From Pantoea septica (GTDB lineage: Bacteria > Pseudomonadota > Gammaproteobacteria > Enterobacterales > Enterobacteriaceae): a DNA stretch of 64,000 nucleotides. Below, piece by piece: positions 11,190 to 19,802 of this stretch. A program made the translations under genes and the position numbers. How positions within the stretch are numbered: the stretch's first letter is position 1; every line of letters starts with the position of its first letter. Location: positions 98,873-162,872 of the forward strand of contig NZ_MLJJ01000005.1 in the NCBI RefSeq assembly GCF_002095575.1. Reading direction: 5' to 3'. The notes under the pieces are model-generated. The model was not told the origin of the DNA. It made no database searches and worked only from the letters and a program-made list of their open reading frames with translations.

Positions 11190-12092
11190 GTGAGCCGAAA
11201 CCTGAATCTGCGCCAGAACGTTATTAACCAAATGCTGGAAGGGATTGCCCAACGCCATATCCGTTCGCCGCTGCCTGCCCAGGCCGCGCTGGCGGAGATG
11301 TTTAATATCAGCCGCACCACGGTGCGCCATACGCTGCACTATCTGGCGCAGCGCGGCGTGCTGGAAAAAGTGGCCGGGACCTATGTGATTGTGCGGCAGC
11401 CGCAGGAAGAGGATGGTTTCAGCGAGCTGACCTCGCCGATTGAGCAGCAGGCGAGCCAGTTCGAACAGGCGTTTTTCGAGATGATCAATCAGCGCCAGCT
11501 CTCGCCCGGCGACGCTTTTAGCGAGCTACAGCTGGCGCAGCGGGTGAAGGTCAGCCCGGTGGTGGTGCGCGAATTTCTGCTGCGCTTTATGCGTTACGAT
11601 CTGCTGGAGCCGGTCAAGCGCGGCCGCTGGCGCATGAAGAAGTTCACCCTGGACTATGCCGACAAGCTGTTCGAGCTGCGCGAGATGCTGGAAACGCACG
11701 CGCTGACGCGCTTTCTTAACCTGCCGCCGCAGGATGAGCGCTGGATTCAGGCGCGCGACCTGCTGGATCGCCATCGCGCCCTGCGCGATACCATCGCCAG
11801 CGACTACCGCCAGTTCGCCGCGCTGGATAAAGAGCTGCATTCGCTGATCCTCTCCGCCGCCAACAATCCCTTTTTCAACCACTCGCTGGAGATTATTTCC
11901 GTTATTTTTCATTCCCATTACCAGTGGGACGAGCGCGATCTCAAGCAGCGCAACATCGTGGCGTTGGAGGAGCATATGGCGCTGCTCTCCGCGCTTATCG
12001 GCCGTCAGGACGTCGATGCGCTGCTGGCGCTGCATAATCATCTGGCCACGTCCCGCTCGTCGATGGCGCGCTCAATCCGCCAGTACAATTAA
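11190..12092 (+). CDS. lgoR: GntR-family regulator of L-galactonate genes
   Basis: This 300-residue regulator starts at GTG or ATG codons in the context GTGAGCCGAAACCTG after CGGAGAG. It has two winged-helix segments: one near residues 15-65 (LAEMFNISRTTVRHTL) and a second near 105-145 (LAQRVKVSPVVVREFLL). An FCD-type effector domain follows (LFELREMLETHAL, then AALDKELHSLI). The double HTH is shared by E. coli LgoR, which activates lgoT and lgoD on L-galactonate. It lies between divergent lgoD and downstream lgoT, so operators are expected in 11053-11189 and 12093-12258. I could not define a specific operator sequence. Confidence 0.85.
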   Translation: MSRNLNLRQNVINQMLEGIAQRHIRSPLPAQAALAEMFNISRTTVRHTLHYLAQRGVLEKVAGTYVIVRQPQEEDGFSELTSPIEQQASQFEQAFFEMINQRQLSPGDAFSELQLAQRVKVSPVVVREFLLRFMRYDLLEPVKRGRWRMKKFTLDYADKLFELREMLETHALTRFLNLPPQDERWIQARDLLDRHRALRDTIASDYRQFAALDKELHSLILSAANNPFFNHSLEIISVIFHSHYQWDERDLKQRNIVALEEHMALLSALIGRQDVDALLALHNHLATSRSSMARSIRQYN

Positions 12093-12258
12093 AAACCGAT
12101 TAAAAACCACAAAGCATTAGCTCCCGCACGAATCAGAAACATCTTCGCAACATCCTGGCGGTATTGCTTCTAGTCTCGACTGCAACTCATAACGGCCGCT
12201 GGGCCGCTATGTCCTTAGCTGTCTGATAACGATAACGACCCCGCTACGGGAGTAAGCC

Positions 12259-13611
12259 ATGGAAAATACCTCAACCCGCGACGCTAAAAATCCGGCCGCC
12301 GGAACGCCGCCAGAGCAGGAGTATGTGCCGGCGCGCAGCGATATCGTGCGCTCGCCGCGCATTCGCAAGATTCAGATCACCGCCATGCTGCTGCTGCTGT
12401 TCGCAGCCATCATTAACTATCTCGACCGCAGCTCGCTCTCGGTCGCCAATATGACCATTCGCGAGGAGCTAGGGCTGAACGCCACCGAGATCGGCATGCT
12501 GCTCTCCGCCTTTTCGCTGGCGTATGGCCTGGCGCAGCTGCCCTGCGGCGCGCTGCTGGACCGTAAAGGCCCGCGCATAATGCTCGGCCTCGGCATGTTC
12601 GTCTGGTCGCTGTTTCAGGCGGCCGCCGGACTGGTGCATAACTTCACCCAGTTTATTCTGGTGCGCATCGGCCTCGGCATCGGCGAAGCGCCGATGAACC
12701 CGTGCGGCGTGAAGGTGATCAACGACTGGTTCAACATTAAAGATCGCGGCATGCCGATGGGCTTTTTCAACGCCGCCTCGATGATCGGCCTGTCGGTGGC
12801 GCCGCCGGTGCTGGCCGCGATGATGCTGGCGTTCGGCTGGCGCGGCATGTTTATTATCATCGGCGTGCTCGGCATGTTCCTGGCGATTGGCTGGTACCTG
12901 ATTTATCGCGACCGCGACAACAATAAGCTCAGCGCAGAAGAGATCCACTATCTGCAGGCGGGCAGCGTGGCGTCGCGTAAAGAGCCGCTGAGCTTCGCCG
13001 AATGGCGCGGCCTGTTTAAGCAGCGCACCATGTGGGGCATGATGATCGGCTTTAGCGGCATCAACTATACCGCCTGGCTCTATATCGCCTGGCTGCCGGG
13101 CTATCTGCAGTCGACCTACCATCTGGATCTGAAGAGCACCGGCCTGCTGGCGGCGATTCCCTTCCTGTTCGGCGCGGCGGGCATGCTGCTGAACGGCTAT
13201 ACGGTGGATGCGCTGGTGCGCCGCGGCTTCGACGCGGTGAAGACCCGCAAGGTGTGCATTATCTCCGGCATGCTGCTGTCGGCGGCCTTTACCGCCTTCG
13301 TGACGCGCGCCACCGATACCACCAGCGCTGTCACGCTGATCGGAATGGCGCTCTTCTGCATCCACTTCGCGGGCACCTCCTGCTGGGGGCTGATCCACGC
13401 CAACGTGACGGCGCGCATGACCGCGTCGGTCGGCAGCATCCAGAACTTCGCCAGCTTTGTCTTCGCCTCGTTCGCACCGGTCATCACCGGCTGGGTGCTG
13501 GATACTACGAAGTCGTTCAGCCTCGCGCTGATGATCTGCGCCGGTATCGCCGTGGTGGGCGCCCTCGCCTATCTGGTGCTGGTGCGCAAGCCGATTACCG
13601 ACGGCGTATAG
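12259..13611 (+). CDS. lgoT: L-galactonate:H+ symporter, MFS anion:cation symporter family
   Basis: This 450-residue protein has about twelve membrane segments. It carries the ACS-family signature near residue 60 (AIINYLDRSSLSVANMTIREEL) and the MFS loop motif DRKGPR. ACS members import sugar acids with protons. The position next to lgoR and lgoD, in the E. coli arrangement, makes L-galactonate the best substrate guess; D-galactonate or another hexonate is possible. The start behind GGGAGTAAGCC is clear. A 45-residue hydrophilic N-terminal tail precedes the first membrane segment. The hairpin at 13621-13640 ends the unit. Confidence 0.83.
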   Translation: MENTSTRDAKNPAAGTPPEQEYVPARSDIVRSPRIRKIQITAMLLLLFAAIINYLDRSSLSVANMTIREELGLNATEIGMLLSAFSLAYGLAQLPCGALLDRKGPRIMLGLGMFVWSLFQAAAGLVHNFTQFILVRIGLGIGEAPMNPCGVKVINDWFNIKDRGMPMGFFNAASMIGLSVAPPVLAAMMLAFGWRGMFIIIGVLGMFLAIGWYLIYRDRDNNKLSAEEIHYLQAGSVASRKEPLSFAEWRGLFKQRTMWGMMIGFSGINYTAWLYIAWLPGYLQSTYHLDLKSTGLLAAIPFLFGAAGMLLNGYTVDALVRRGFDAVKTRKVCIISGMLLSAAFTAFVTRATDTTSAVTLIGMALFCIHFAGTSCWGLIHANVTARMTASVGSIQNFASFVFASFAPVITGWVLDTTKSFSLALMICAGIAVVGALAYLVLVRKPITDGV

Positions 13612-13620
13612 CGATAAAGC

Positions 13621-13640
13621 AGCCGGGCGCTCGCCCGGCT
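13621..13640. terminator. Perfect inverted repeat between convergent genes
   Basis: AGCCGGGCG-CT-CGCCCGGCT forms a nine-base GC-rich stem between the end of lgoT and the stop of the next gene. There is no clear T-run, so it may be a weak or Rho-assisted terminator, or a 3'-end stabiliser. Confidence 0.45.
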
Positions 13641-15030
13641 AGCTCAGTTTATGCAGCGTCACGCCGTGGCGCGCGCCGTAGCGCTCGATGCCCGAAATGA
13701 CCTTCTCTACGCTCAGCGGCGGCGGCGGCGCGAAGAGCGGCGCCCGCGCCCGCAGCGCCGCGTCGAAGTGCGCTAAAGCGGCTAAATCATGCGGATAGCG
13801 CTCGGGATCGACGCCGACGAACGCCCCCTCATTCATCGCACGATCGAGCAATCCCTGCCAGCGCTCAAGCGGCGCCAGCCCGATGCCCTCCGTCCCGGTT
13901 GAATAGAGCAGCATATCGATATCGCGATAGCGCGGCTGCCTGTCGAGGAAGCGCGTCAGTGAGGAGGCGGAAGGCTCGGCGCCCGACATCAGCCAGAACG
14001 GAATGGCGTGCTGACGCATAGCGCACCAGGGATCCATCAGCAGATAGCTGCCCACCGTCAGGCGCGTCGCGTTGATGCCCGCCGCCAGATACCAGTCGCG
14101 GTAGATCTCCGCCACCACGAAGCTCAGCGCCTCGGGATCCTGATAGCGTATCTCCAGCAGCCGCCAGCCCTGATCCGCCGCCAGCTTTTTCAGCGGCGAC
14201 TTCAGGTACTCGTCCAGCCCCCATTCCGCTTCCGGCACCCGATCGGTGGGCGCAGGCGCATTCCACTGCTCGCGATCGCTGCCGGAACGCGCCAGAAACT
14301 CCGCAACCCGTCCGCCGCCCTGCAGATAGTCGCTCTCCGTTGCGCCGCTCAGCCCGCCGAACTGGAAGAAAGAACGGTCGCTGGTGCGCGTGACCGGCCA
14401 CTGCTGCGTACAGTGACTGATAAACAGCGTGCTATTTCCCGGCAGGCTGCGCATCAGAAATTCATTAAAGGCCAGCGGCAGCGCGCGCAGCTTGAGGTGA
14501 AAGTAGCGCAGCTTGTCGAGCAGTCGCCGGTTCTGATTCGGATCCTGGATATGGTGCACCGCCAGACGCGGCCAGGCCGCCAGCAGCGCCGCCGCGATTG
14601 ATTTTCCCTGCTCAAATCCCGCCTGCGCGTCGTCGGGATCGCTGTGCGCCGCGCGCACCGGGCAGAGAAAAGTCTGCGGCAGCCAGGGGGCGCCCGCTGC
14701 TGCCGCCAGATGGGTCAGTGCGCCGTTCGACGAGCCGATAAAGGCGGCGGGATATTCCTGTTCCGGGTATTCGCTGGCCATCCATTCGGCGATGCCTTCC
14801 ACATCCAGATCGCCCGCCTGTGATTCGCTGATGCCTTCCGCCATGCCGCCGACGGCATAGCCCCACTCTCTCAGCCGGGTCGGCAGGCGGTCGAGGGACG
14901 GCAGCAGGCGATCGCGCATCGGCGACGCGTCGGCGTCGTCGACCGGCTTATCATGCAGCGTGTGGGCCAGCGCCATCAGCATGGCGGTGGCGGAGTCGAA
15001 GCGGGCGATGCCTTTAGGCAGTTTATTCAT
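13639..15030 (-). CDS. Unrecognised 463-residue protein coupled to an alpha/beta hydrolase
   Basis: I do not recognise this protein. Codon use and GC-rich third positions match its neighbours, and the frame is open for 463 codons, so it is a real gene. A GSSNG segment at residues 99-103 follows a hydrophobic strand (PAAFIGSSNGALTHLAAAAG). It resembles the nucleophile elbow of alpha/beta hydrolases, with Ser101 as candidate. The rest shows no family motif I can name; a short proline run (APPPPLS) lies near the C-terminus. No signal peptide or membrane helix is visible. The ATG overlaps the last eight bases of the upstream alpha/beta hydrolase gene (ATGAATAA), so the two are probably translated as a coupled pair. 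Confidence 0.6.
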   Translation of the reverse strand: MNKLPKGIARFDSATAMLMALAHTLHDKPVDDADASPMRDRLLPSLDRLPTRLREWGYAVGGMAEGISESQAGDLDVEGIAEWMASEYPEQEYPAAFIGSSNGALTHLAAAAGAPWLPQTFLCPVRAAHSDPDDAQAGFEQGKSIAAALLAAWPRLAVHHIQDPNQNRRLLDKLRYFHLKLRALPLAFNEFLMRSLPGNSTLFISHCTQQWPVTRTSDRSFFQFGGLSGATESDYLQGGGRVAEFLARSGSDREQWNAPAPTDRVPEAEWGLDEYLKSPLKKLAADQGWRLLEIRYQDPEALSFVVAEIYRDWYLAAGINATRLTVGSYLLMDPWCAMRQHAIPFWLMSGAEPSASSLTRFLDRQPRYRDIDMLLYSTGTEGIGLAPLERWQGLLDRAMNEGAFVGVDPERYPHDLAALAHFDAALRARAPLFAPPPPLSVEKVISGIERYGARHGVTLHKLS

Positions 15031-15943
15031 CCTGATTCTCCTGCTGAATGCGCGTCAGAAAGGGACGGATGGCGTGGCGGAAGCTCCACGGATAGACATA
15101 GTGCAGCGTATGGGTGCCGCCGCGCAGCGTCAGCACCTCGCCGCGCGGCATCAGCGCCCCCAGCTCGTCGACCCAGCGCGCGGGCGACACCGTATCGCGC
15201 GATCCGCGCAGCAGCAGCGTCGGCGCGTTGATATAGGGCAGACGATGTTCAATGCGGTCCTGCAGGAGCAGACGATGGGTTTTCAGCGCGCGCCACAGGC
15301 CGGCTTTGGCGAGGTCGACGTGCATCAGCGACGTGGAGGAGCGATGGCGTTCGAGACGGCTGTTGCGCCAGCCGCGCCACGCCTGACGCAGCAGGCTGCG
15401 CGCGTGGCGATCCACCGTCGGGCCCTGGAAAACCAGCCCGGCCACCGCTTCAGGATGCCTGACGGCCAGCGCGGCGAGCACCTGGCAGCCGGAGGCGCTG
15501 CCGATCCAGATAGCGCGCGTCAGCTGGTTATGCTGCAGCCATTGCCAGAGCGCCTCGGCCTGCTCTTCGACCGACAGCACAGGCACCGATGCCGGCAGGA
15601 CGCTGGCGCCGAAACCGGGCAGATCGGGCACCAGCACGCGATAGTTGTTGCTCAGCGCCAGCGCCAGCTCCTCCATCGAGCGTCCCGACATGACCAGCTC
15701 GTGTACCAGCACCAGCGGCAGTCCGGGCGCGTCGTGGGGCGTGACGCGCGTAAACATGCGCCACTCGCCAACCTGTTGAAAATAACCGGCCAGTCCGGCG
15801 TGATGGCTGCGCGGCGAAACGGGCGGCGTCTGTTTTAACCGCCGCCACTGCTGAACGCCCCACCAGGTTGCCGCTGCACCCAGCCCCAGACCGGCCAGCA
15901 GCGCGCTGCTTTTCCAACGCATCGGTTGTTCCTTACGCCTCAT
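15023..15943 (-). CDS. Membrane-anchored alpha/beta hydrolase
   Basis: This 306-residue protein has a basic start, then one hydrophobic segment (SALLAGLGLGAAATWWG), suggesting an inner-membrane anchor. An alpha/beta-hydrolase domain follows: VLVHELVMSG in the oxyanion region, DLPGFGAS, nucleophile in IGSASG, acid in LRGSRDTVSP and His in GGTHTLHY. The substrate is unknown. I chose ATG 15943 behind AGGAG; ATG 15922 also has a site (AAGGAA) and a longer frame opens at 15970. The stop lies inside the start region of the following gene, so the two form a small operon. Confidence 0.75.
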   Translation of the reverse strand: MRRKEQPMRWKSSALLAGLGLGAAATWWGVQQWRRLKQTPPVSPRSHHAGLAGYFQQVGEWRMFTRVTPHDAPGLPLVLVHELVMSGRSMEELALALSNNYRVLVPDLPGFGASVLPASVPVLSVEEQAEALWQWLQHNQLTRAIWIGSASGCQVLAALAVRHPEAVAGLVFQGPTVDRHARSLLRQAWRGWRNSRLERHRSSTSLMHVDLAKAGLWRALKTHRLLLQDRIEHRLPYINAPTLLLRGSRDTVSPARWVDELGALMPRGEVLTLRGGTHTLHYVYPWSFRHAIRPFLTRIQQENQDE

Positions 15944-16024
15944 TACCCGCTCCTGAATATGGTGTGTCACTTCAGTGTAGGCGGCGAAATCGTGACCAGC
16001 AGGCGAGGCGGGAGAAAGTTATTG

Positions 16025-16933
16025 TCAGGGACGCGCCAGCCGCGCCTCGCACTGCTGCGCGATTTCCCACAGGCGATGGCGGATAACCTGCTTCAGGTGC
16101 AGCGTGGACTGCGATTGCGGTCGATCGCGACGGCTGATAAGCATGACTTCGAACGGCAACGGCTGCGTGACCGGCAGTAGCGTCAGCTGATCGGCGTAGC
16201 GACAGGCGGTAAAAAGGTCGACCACGCCGACGCCACCGCCCGCCAGCACCATATCGGCGATAACAGAGTAGGTTTTAATCGAGAGCGAAACGGGCGGATA
16301 GAGCCGCTTATCGTAAAGCGCGCGGTGCAGCACGCGGCCAAGCGGATCCTGCGCCTGCATCAGCAGCAGATTATTGGCGCACAACCACTCCAGCGACACG
16401 GGCTCTTCGCGGCTGAGATGGGGAGGGAGCAGCGCTACCATTGAGGACTGAAAAAGCGGCTCCGCCAGCAAATCCCCATCGACCTGCTGACCAAACACCA
16501 GCGCAAAATCGAGCTGGTCTTCAAGGATGTTGCGGCACAGCGTGGAAAAATGCTCGGTCACAAGCTCGACGTTGACCGCCGCCGCCTGATGCCGATAGCG
16601 CACCAGCGCGGGCGCCATCACCATCTGACCAAAAGCGTGCGCCGCGCCGACCCGCACCGTCTGCCCTTCGCCGCGCCGCAGCTGATCCGCCAGCTGGTTA
16701 ATCGCCTGAAGGCGGTGGTAAAGCGCGTCGATTTCAGGCAGTAATCGCCCGCCTTCAGCGGTGATCACCAGTCCTTGCGCGCGTCGTTCGAACAGCGCAA
16801 AACCCAGCTGCTGCTCGGCATGATTGAGCACGCGGCTGACGTTAGGCTGCGACACATTTAGCAGCCGCGCCGCGCCGCTGATGCTGCCCGCCTGAACGAT
16901 CGCCTGGAAAACTTCAATATGACGCAGACGCAT
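16025..16933 (-). CDS. LysR-family regulator linked to the M19 dipeptidase
   Basis: This 302-residue protein starts with a LysR helix-turn-helix (AGSISGAARLLNVSQPNVSRVLNHAEQ with FERRAQGLVITAEG) and continues as a periplasmic-binding-type effector domain. It is two bases downstream of the dipeptidase gene on the same strand, so the two are co-transcribed, which is less common than divergent LysR placement. It may regulate both the dipeptidase and the divergent peptide transport operon at 18207. The N-terminal style (MRLRHIEVFQAI) is like regulators of amino acid or opine catabolism. The effector is unknown; a D-amino acid or peptide is a reasonable guess. Confidence 0.82.
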   Translation of the reverse strand: MRLRHIEVFQAIVQAGSISGAARLLNVSQPNVSRVLNHAEQQLGFALFERRAQGLVITAEGGRLLPEIDALYHRLQAINQLADQLRRGEGQTVRVGAAHAFGQMVMAPALVRYRHQAAAVNVELVTEHFSTLCRNILEDQLDFALVFGQQVDGDLLAEPLFQSSMVALLPPHLSREEPVSLEWLCANNLLLMQAQDPLGRVLHRALYDKRLYPPVSLSIKTYSVIADMVLAGGGVGVVDLFTACRYADQLTLLPVTQPLPFEVMLISRRDRPQSQSTLHLKQVIRHRLWEIAQQCEARLARP

Positions 16934-16935
16934 GG

Positions 16936-18018
16936 TTATTCGCCCCAGGTCGCTTCCAGCACGCGCAGCCAGTTGCCATAGCAGATTTTATGCAGCAGCT
17001 CAGCGCTATAGCCGCGCGCCGCCAGCGCGGCCACCAGCCGAGGAAAGCCAGCGACGTCGCCGAAGTCATCTGGCATGGTGGCGCCATCGAGATCGGAGCC
17101 GAAACCAACGCCATCTTCGCCAACCTTGTTGAGAAGATACTCAATGTGGCGGACAATTTCCGTCAGGCTGGTCGGCGCGTCGCGCCTGCCGTCTTCGCGC
17201 AAAAAAGGCACGGCGAAATTTACCCCGACAAAGCCGCGCGTCTCGGCGATCGCCGCCAGCTGGCGGTCGGTAAGGTTGCGCGACTGGGCGCTGATCGCGT
17301 GGGCGTTTGAGTGGCTCGCCACCAGCGGCGCGTCGCTGATGGCGGCAGTGTGCCAGAAGCCTTTTTCATCCATATGGGAGAGATCGACCAGAATGCGGCG
17401 CCGGTTACAGTCGCGCACCAGCTGTTTGCCCGCGTCGGTCAGCCCGTTGCCGATATCGGGCGACGACGGAAAGCGAAAGGGAACGCCTTCACCGAACTGG
17501 TTAGGGCGGCTCCACAGCGGCCCCAGACTGCGCAGGCCGCTGGCGTGGAGAATGTCGAGCAGTTCGCCATCGACGTCCAGCGCCTCCGCCCCCTCAATAT
17601 GCATCACCACTGCCAGCCTGCCGCGACTCATACAGTCGCGGATATCCCGCACGCTGCGGCAGATTTTTATCTGCTCCTGTGAGGCCTGCTCAATGCGCAA
17701 CAGCAGCGCCAGCATGGCGAAAGTGGCGTCGCGCGCCGCCGCTGTGGTCTCCAGAGAGAGGAGATGTGGCGCGCTTCTTGCAACAGCCTGAGCGTCCGCG
17801 GCGTCGAGGGAAGCCTGCCCTGGCGCCCAGGCGGCGAAAAGGCCGCCCGCCATATTGCCCCGGCGCAGGCGCGGAAAATCGAGCTGGCCTGACGGGATGC
17901 CCTGCAAAAATGCATTGACCGCGTCAGGGCGATGGTGCTGCCACAGCCGACAGAGCACGTCGTTGTGACCGTCGAATACAGGAACGTCTGGCCATGCCTG
18001 TTGATGATTTTCCGACAT
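16936..18018 (-). CDS. Membrane dipeptidase family (peptidase M19, renal dipeptidase-like)
   Basis: This 360-residue zinc enzyme cleaves dipeptides, and the family accepts a D-residue at the C-terminal position. Zinc-ligand motifs are visible: FDGHNDVL (His-x-Asp) near residue 15, MHIEGAEAL with the bridging Glu near 130, LVDLSHMD, ASHSNAHA and GFGSDLDGAT near the end. I chose ATG 18018 (MSENHQQAW) because GGAA precedes it and the mature-like protein begins there; the frame stays open upstream to 18117. No signal peptide is visible, so it acts in the cytoplasm on imported dipeptides. Divergent from the Dpp-type ABC operon with a 188-base gap. Confidence 0.88.
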   Translation of the reverse strand: MSENHQQAWPDVPVFDGHNDVLCRLWQHHRPDAVNAFLQGIPSGQLDFPRLRRGNMAGGLFAAWAPGQASLDAADAQAVARSAPHLLSLETTAAARDATFAMLALLLRIEQASQEQIKICRSVRDIRDCMSRGRLAVVMHIEGAEALDVDGELLDILHASGLRSLGPLWSRPNQFGEGVPFRFPSSPDIGNGLTDAGKQLVRDCNRRRILVDLSHMDEKGFWHTAAISDAPLVASHSNAHAISAQSRNLTDRQLAAIAETRGFVGVNFAVPFLREDGRRDAPTSLTEIVRHIEYLLNKVGEDGVGFGSDLDGATMPDDFGDVAGFPRLVAALAARGYSAELLHKICYGNWLRVLEATWGE

Positions 18019-18206
18019 TTTTCGATTCCGTTTGCAGTGGGTTTTGCACAAAAGCGGCATGCAGGCGGCGCGGGCGCACCAAAACAGAGCAGGCGTTTTA
18101 TGCGGCGTAAAGAGCAAACATTAATCTCCCGCAGCCGGACGCATGTCAAGACAAATAACAGACTAATTTTATTTTTACTTTTAATAATCAATAACCTGGA
18201 GTAAAA

Positions 18207-19802
18207 ATGGTCACCAGAAGACGCTTTATCGCAGGCTGCGCTGCCGCGCCGGTTTTATCCTCGCTAAGCTTCAACCCCGCCTTCGCTGCCGCGCCAGCCG
18301 GCATGCTGGTCATGGCGATGCAGCTCGACAATATGACCAGCCTCGACCCACATGAAAGCTTTGAAGCGACGGGCGGACAGATCTGCGGCAACCTTTACCA
18401 GAAGCTGGTGCAGCCCGATCCGCAGCAGGCGGATAAGATTATCGGCATGCTGGCGCAAAGCTGGGAGGCGAACGGCGACAACAGGGTATTTACTTTCCGC
18501 CTCGATCCGGCAGCCAGATTCGCCGACGGCACGCCGGTGACCGCAGAGGATGCGGCCTTTTCCATCGAGCGCATCGTAAAACTGGATAAAAGCCCGGCCT
18601 TTATCATTAACCAGTTCGGCTTTACTAAAGAAAATGTCGCCAGCAAGGTGACGGCGAAAGACGCCCATACCCTGGAGATGACCCTGGGCGCGCCCGCCTC
18701 AGAGTCCTTCCTGCTTTACTGCCTCTCCGCCACGGTCGGCAGCATTGTGTCGAAAAAAGCCTGCCTCGCCAACCAGCAAAACGGCGACCTCGGCAACGCC
18801 TGGCTGAAGCAGCACAGCGCCGGCTCCGGCGCCTTCACGCTGCGCAGCTGGAAAGCGAGCGAAACGGTGATTCTGGAGCTGAGCCCGGAGTACGCTGGCA
18901 AGAGTGCTATCAAGCGCGTCATCCTCAAGCATATCGCCGACCCCGCCGCGCAGTCGCTGATGCTGCAAAAAGGCGACGTGGACGTCGCTTACGATCTCAC
19001 CACCGAGCAGTTAAAACCGCTGCAGTCCGACAGCGACGTGACGCTGGTGAAGCAGCCGCTTTCCGCCATCATGCTGATGTCCTGCAATACCACGCATCCG
19101 CTGCTGCAGAAGCCGCAGGTGTGGCAGGCGCTTAAGTGGGCGATCGACTACGACAGCATCCAGAAAAATATTCTGTCGCTGACCTATAACGTGCATCAGA
19201 GCTTTTTACCTTCCGGCTTTCCGGCTGCGCTCGACGACACTCCTTTCCATCACGATGTCGATAAAGCGAAAGCGCTGCTGGCGGAAGCGGGTTACCCGGA
19301 GGGTTTCGAAATCACCCTTGACCACTATTCAATGCAGCCCTACCCCGATATCGCCCAGGCGATTCAGACCCAACTCGGCGCCATCGGCATCAGGGTGTCG
19401 TTGATCGCCTCGGAGAACCGTCAGGTGCTGACTAAGATGCGCGCGCGTCAGCATCAGCTGGCGATAACTTCGTGGGGCGCGGACTACTTCGATCCGAACT
19501 CCAATACGGAAGCGTTCTGCGTCAACACCGACAACACCACCAGCGCGCGCAACCGCACCCTGGCATGGCGCTGCGGCTGGTCAGACGACGAATTTAACCA
19601 GCTCACCGCGCAGGCGCTGCACGAAAGCGACCCGGCGCGGCGTCTCGCGCTGTACGAAAAAATTCAGCAGCTGCATCGGGAAAAGAGCCCGTTCATTTTT
19701 ATGATGCAGCAGATTCAGACCACCGCCTGCGCGAAGAACCTCTCTGATGTTCATATGACCGTGCTGGAACAGTGGCCTTATCAGCAGGTGAAAAAAGCGT
19801 GA
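18207..19802 (+). CDS. Periplasmic peptide-binding protein (SBP family 5) with Tat-type signal
   Basis: This 531-residue solute-binding protein is the substrate receptor of the ABC importer that follows. The N-terminus TRRRFIAG plus a hydrophobic stretch ending AFA looks like a twin-arginine signal, unusual for this family, which mostly uses Sec. Family features are TSLDPHES near residue 48, LYQKLVQ, FRLDPAARFADGTPVTAEDAAFS and LLAEAGYPEGFE. The start follows CTGGAG. The gene is divergent from the M19 dipeptidase, and its stop codon overlaps the GTG start of the permease gene (GTGA). The ligand is probably a di- or oligopeptide; a D-residue-containing one is suggested by the neighbouring peptidases. 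Confidence 0.88.
   Translation: MVTRRRFIAGCAAAPVLSSLSFNPAFAAAPAGMLVMAMQLDNMTSLDPHESFEATGGQICGNLYQKLVQPDPQQADKIIGMLAQSWEANGDNRVFTFRLDPAARFADGTPVTAEDAAFSIERIVKLDKSPAFIINQFGFTKENVASKVTAKDAHTLEMTLGAPASESFLLYCLSATVGSIVSKKACLANQQNGDLGNAWLKQHSAGSGAFTLRSWKASETVILELSPEYAGKSAIKRVILKHIADPAAQSLMLQKGDVDVAYDLTTEQLKPLQSDSDVTLVKQPLSAIMLMSCNTTHPLLQKPQVWQALKWAIDYDSIQKNILSLTYNVHQSFLPSGFPAALDDTPFHHDVDKAKALLAEAGYPEGFEITLDHYSMQPYPDIAQAIQTQLGAIGIRVSLIASENRQVLTKMRARQHQLAITSWGADYFDPNSNTEAFCVNTDNTTSARNRTLAWRCGWSDDEFNQLTAQALHESDPARRLALYEKIQQLHREKSPFIFMMQQIQTTACAKNLSDVHMTVLEQWPYQQVKKA

Noticed and set aside
12180..12258. Operator for LgoR from the repeated ATAACG elements before lgoT
   Set aside because: The ATAACG repeats are short and degenerate, and no matching copies were found on the lgoD side.
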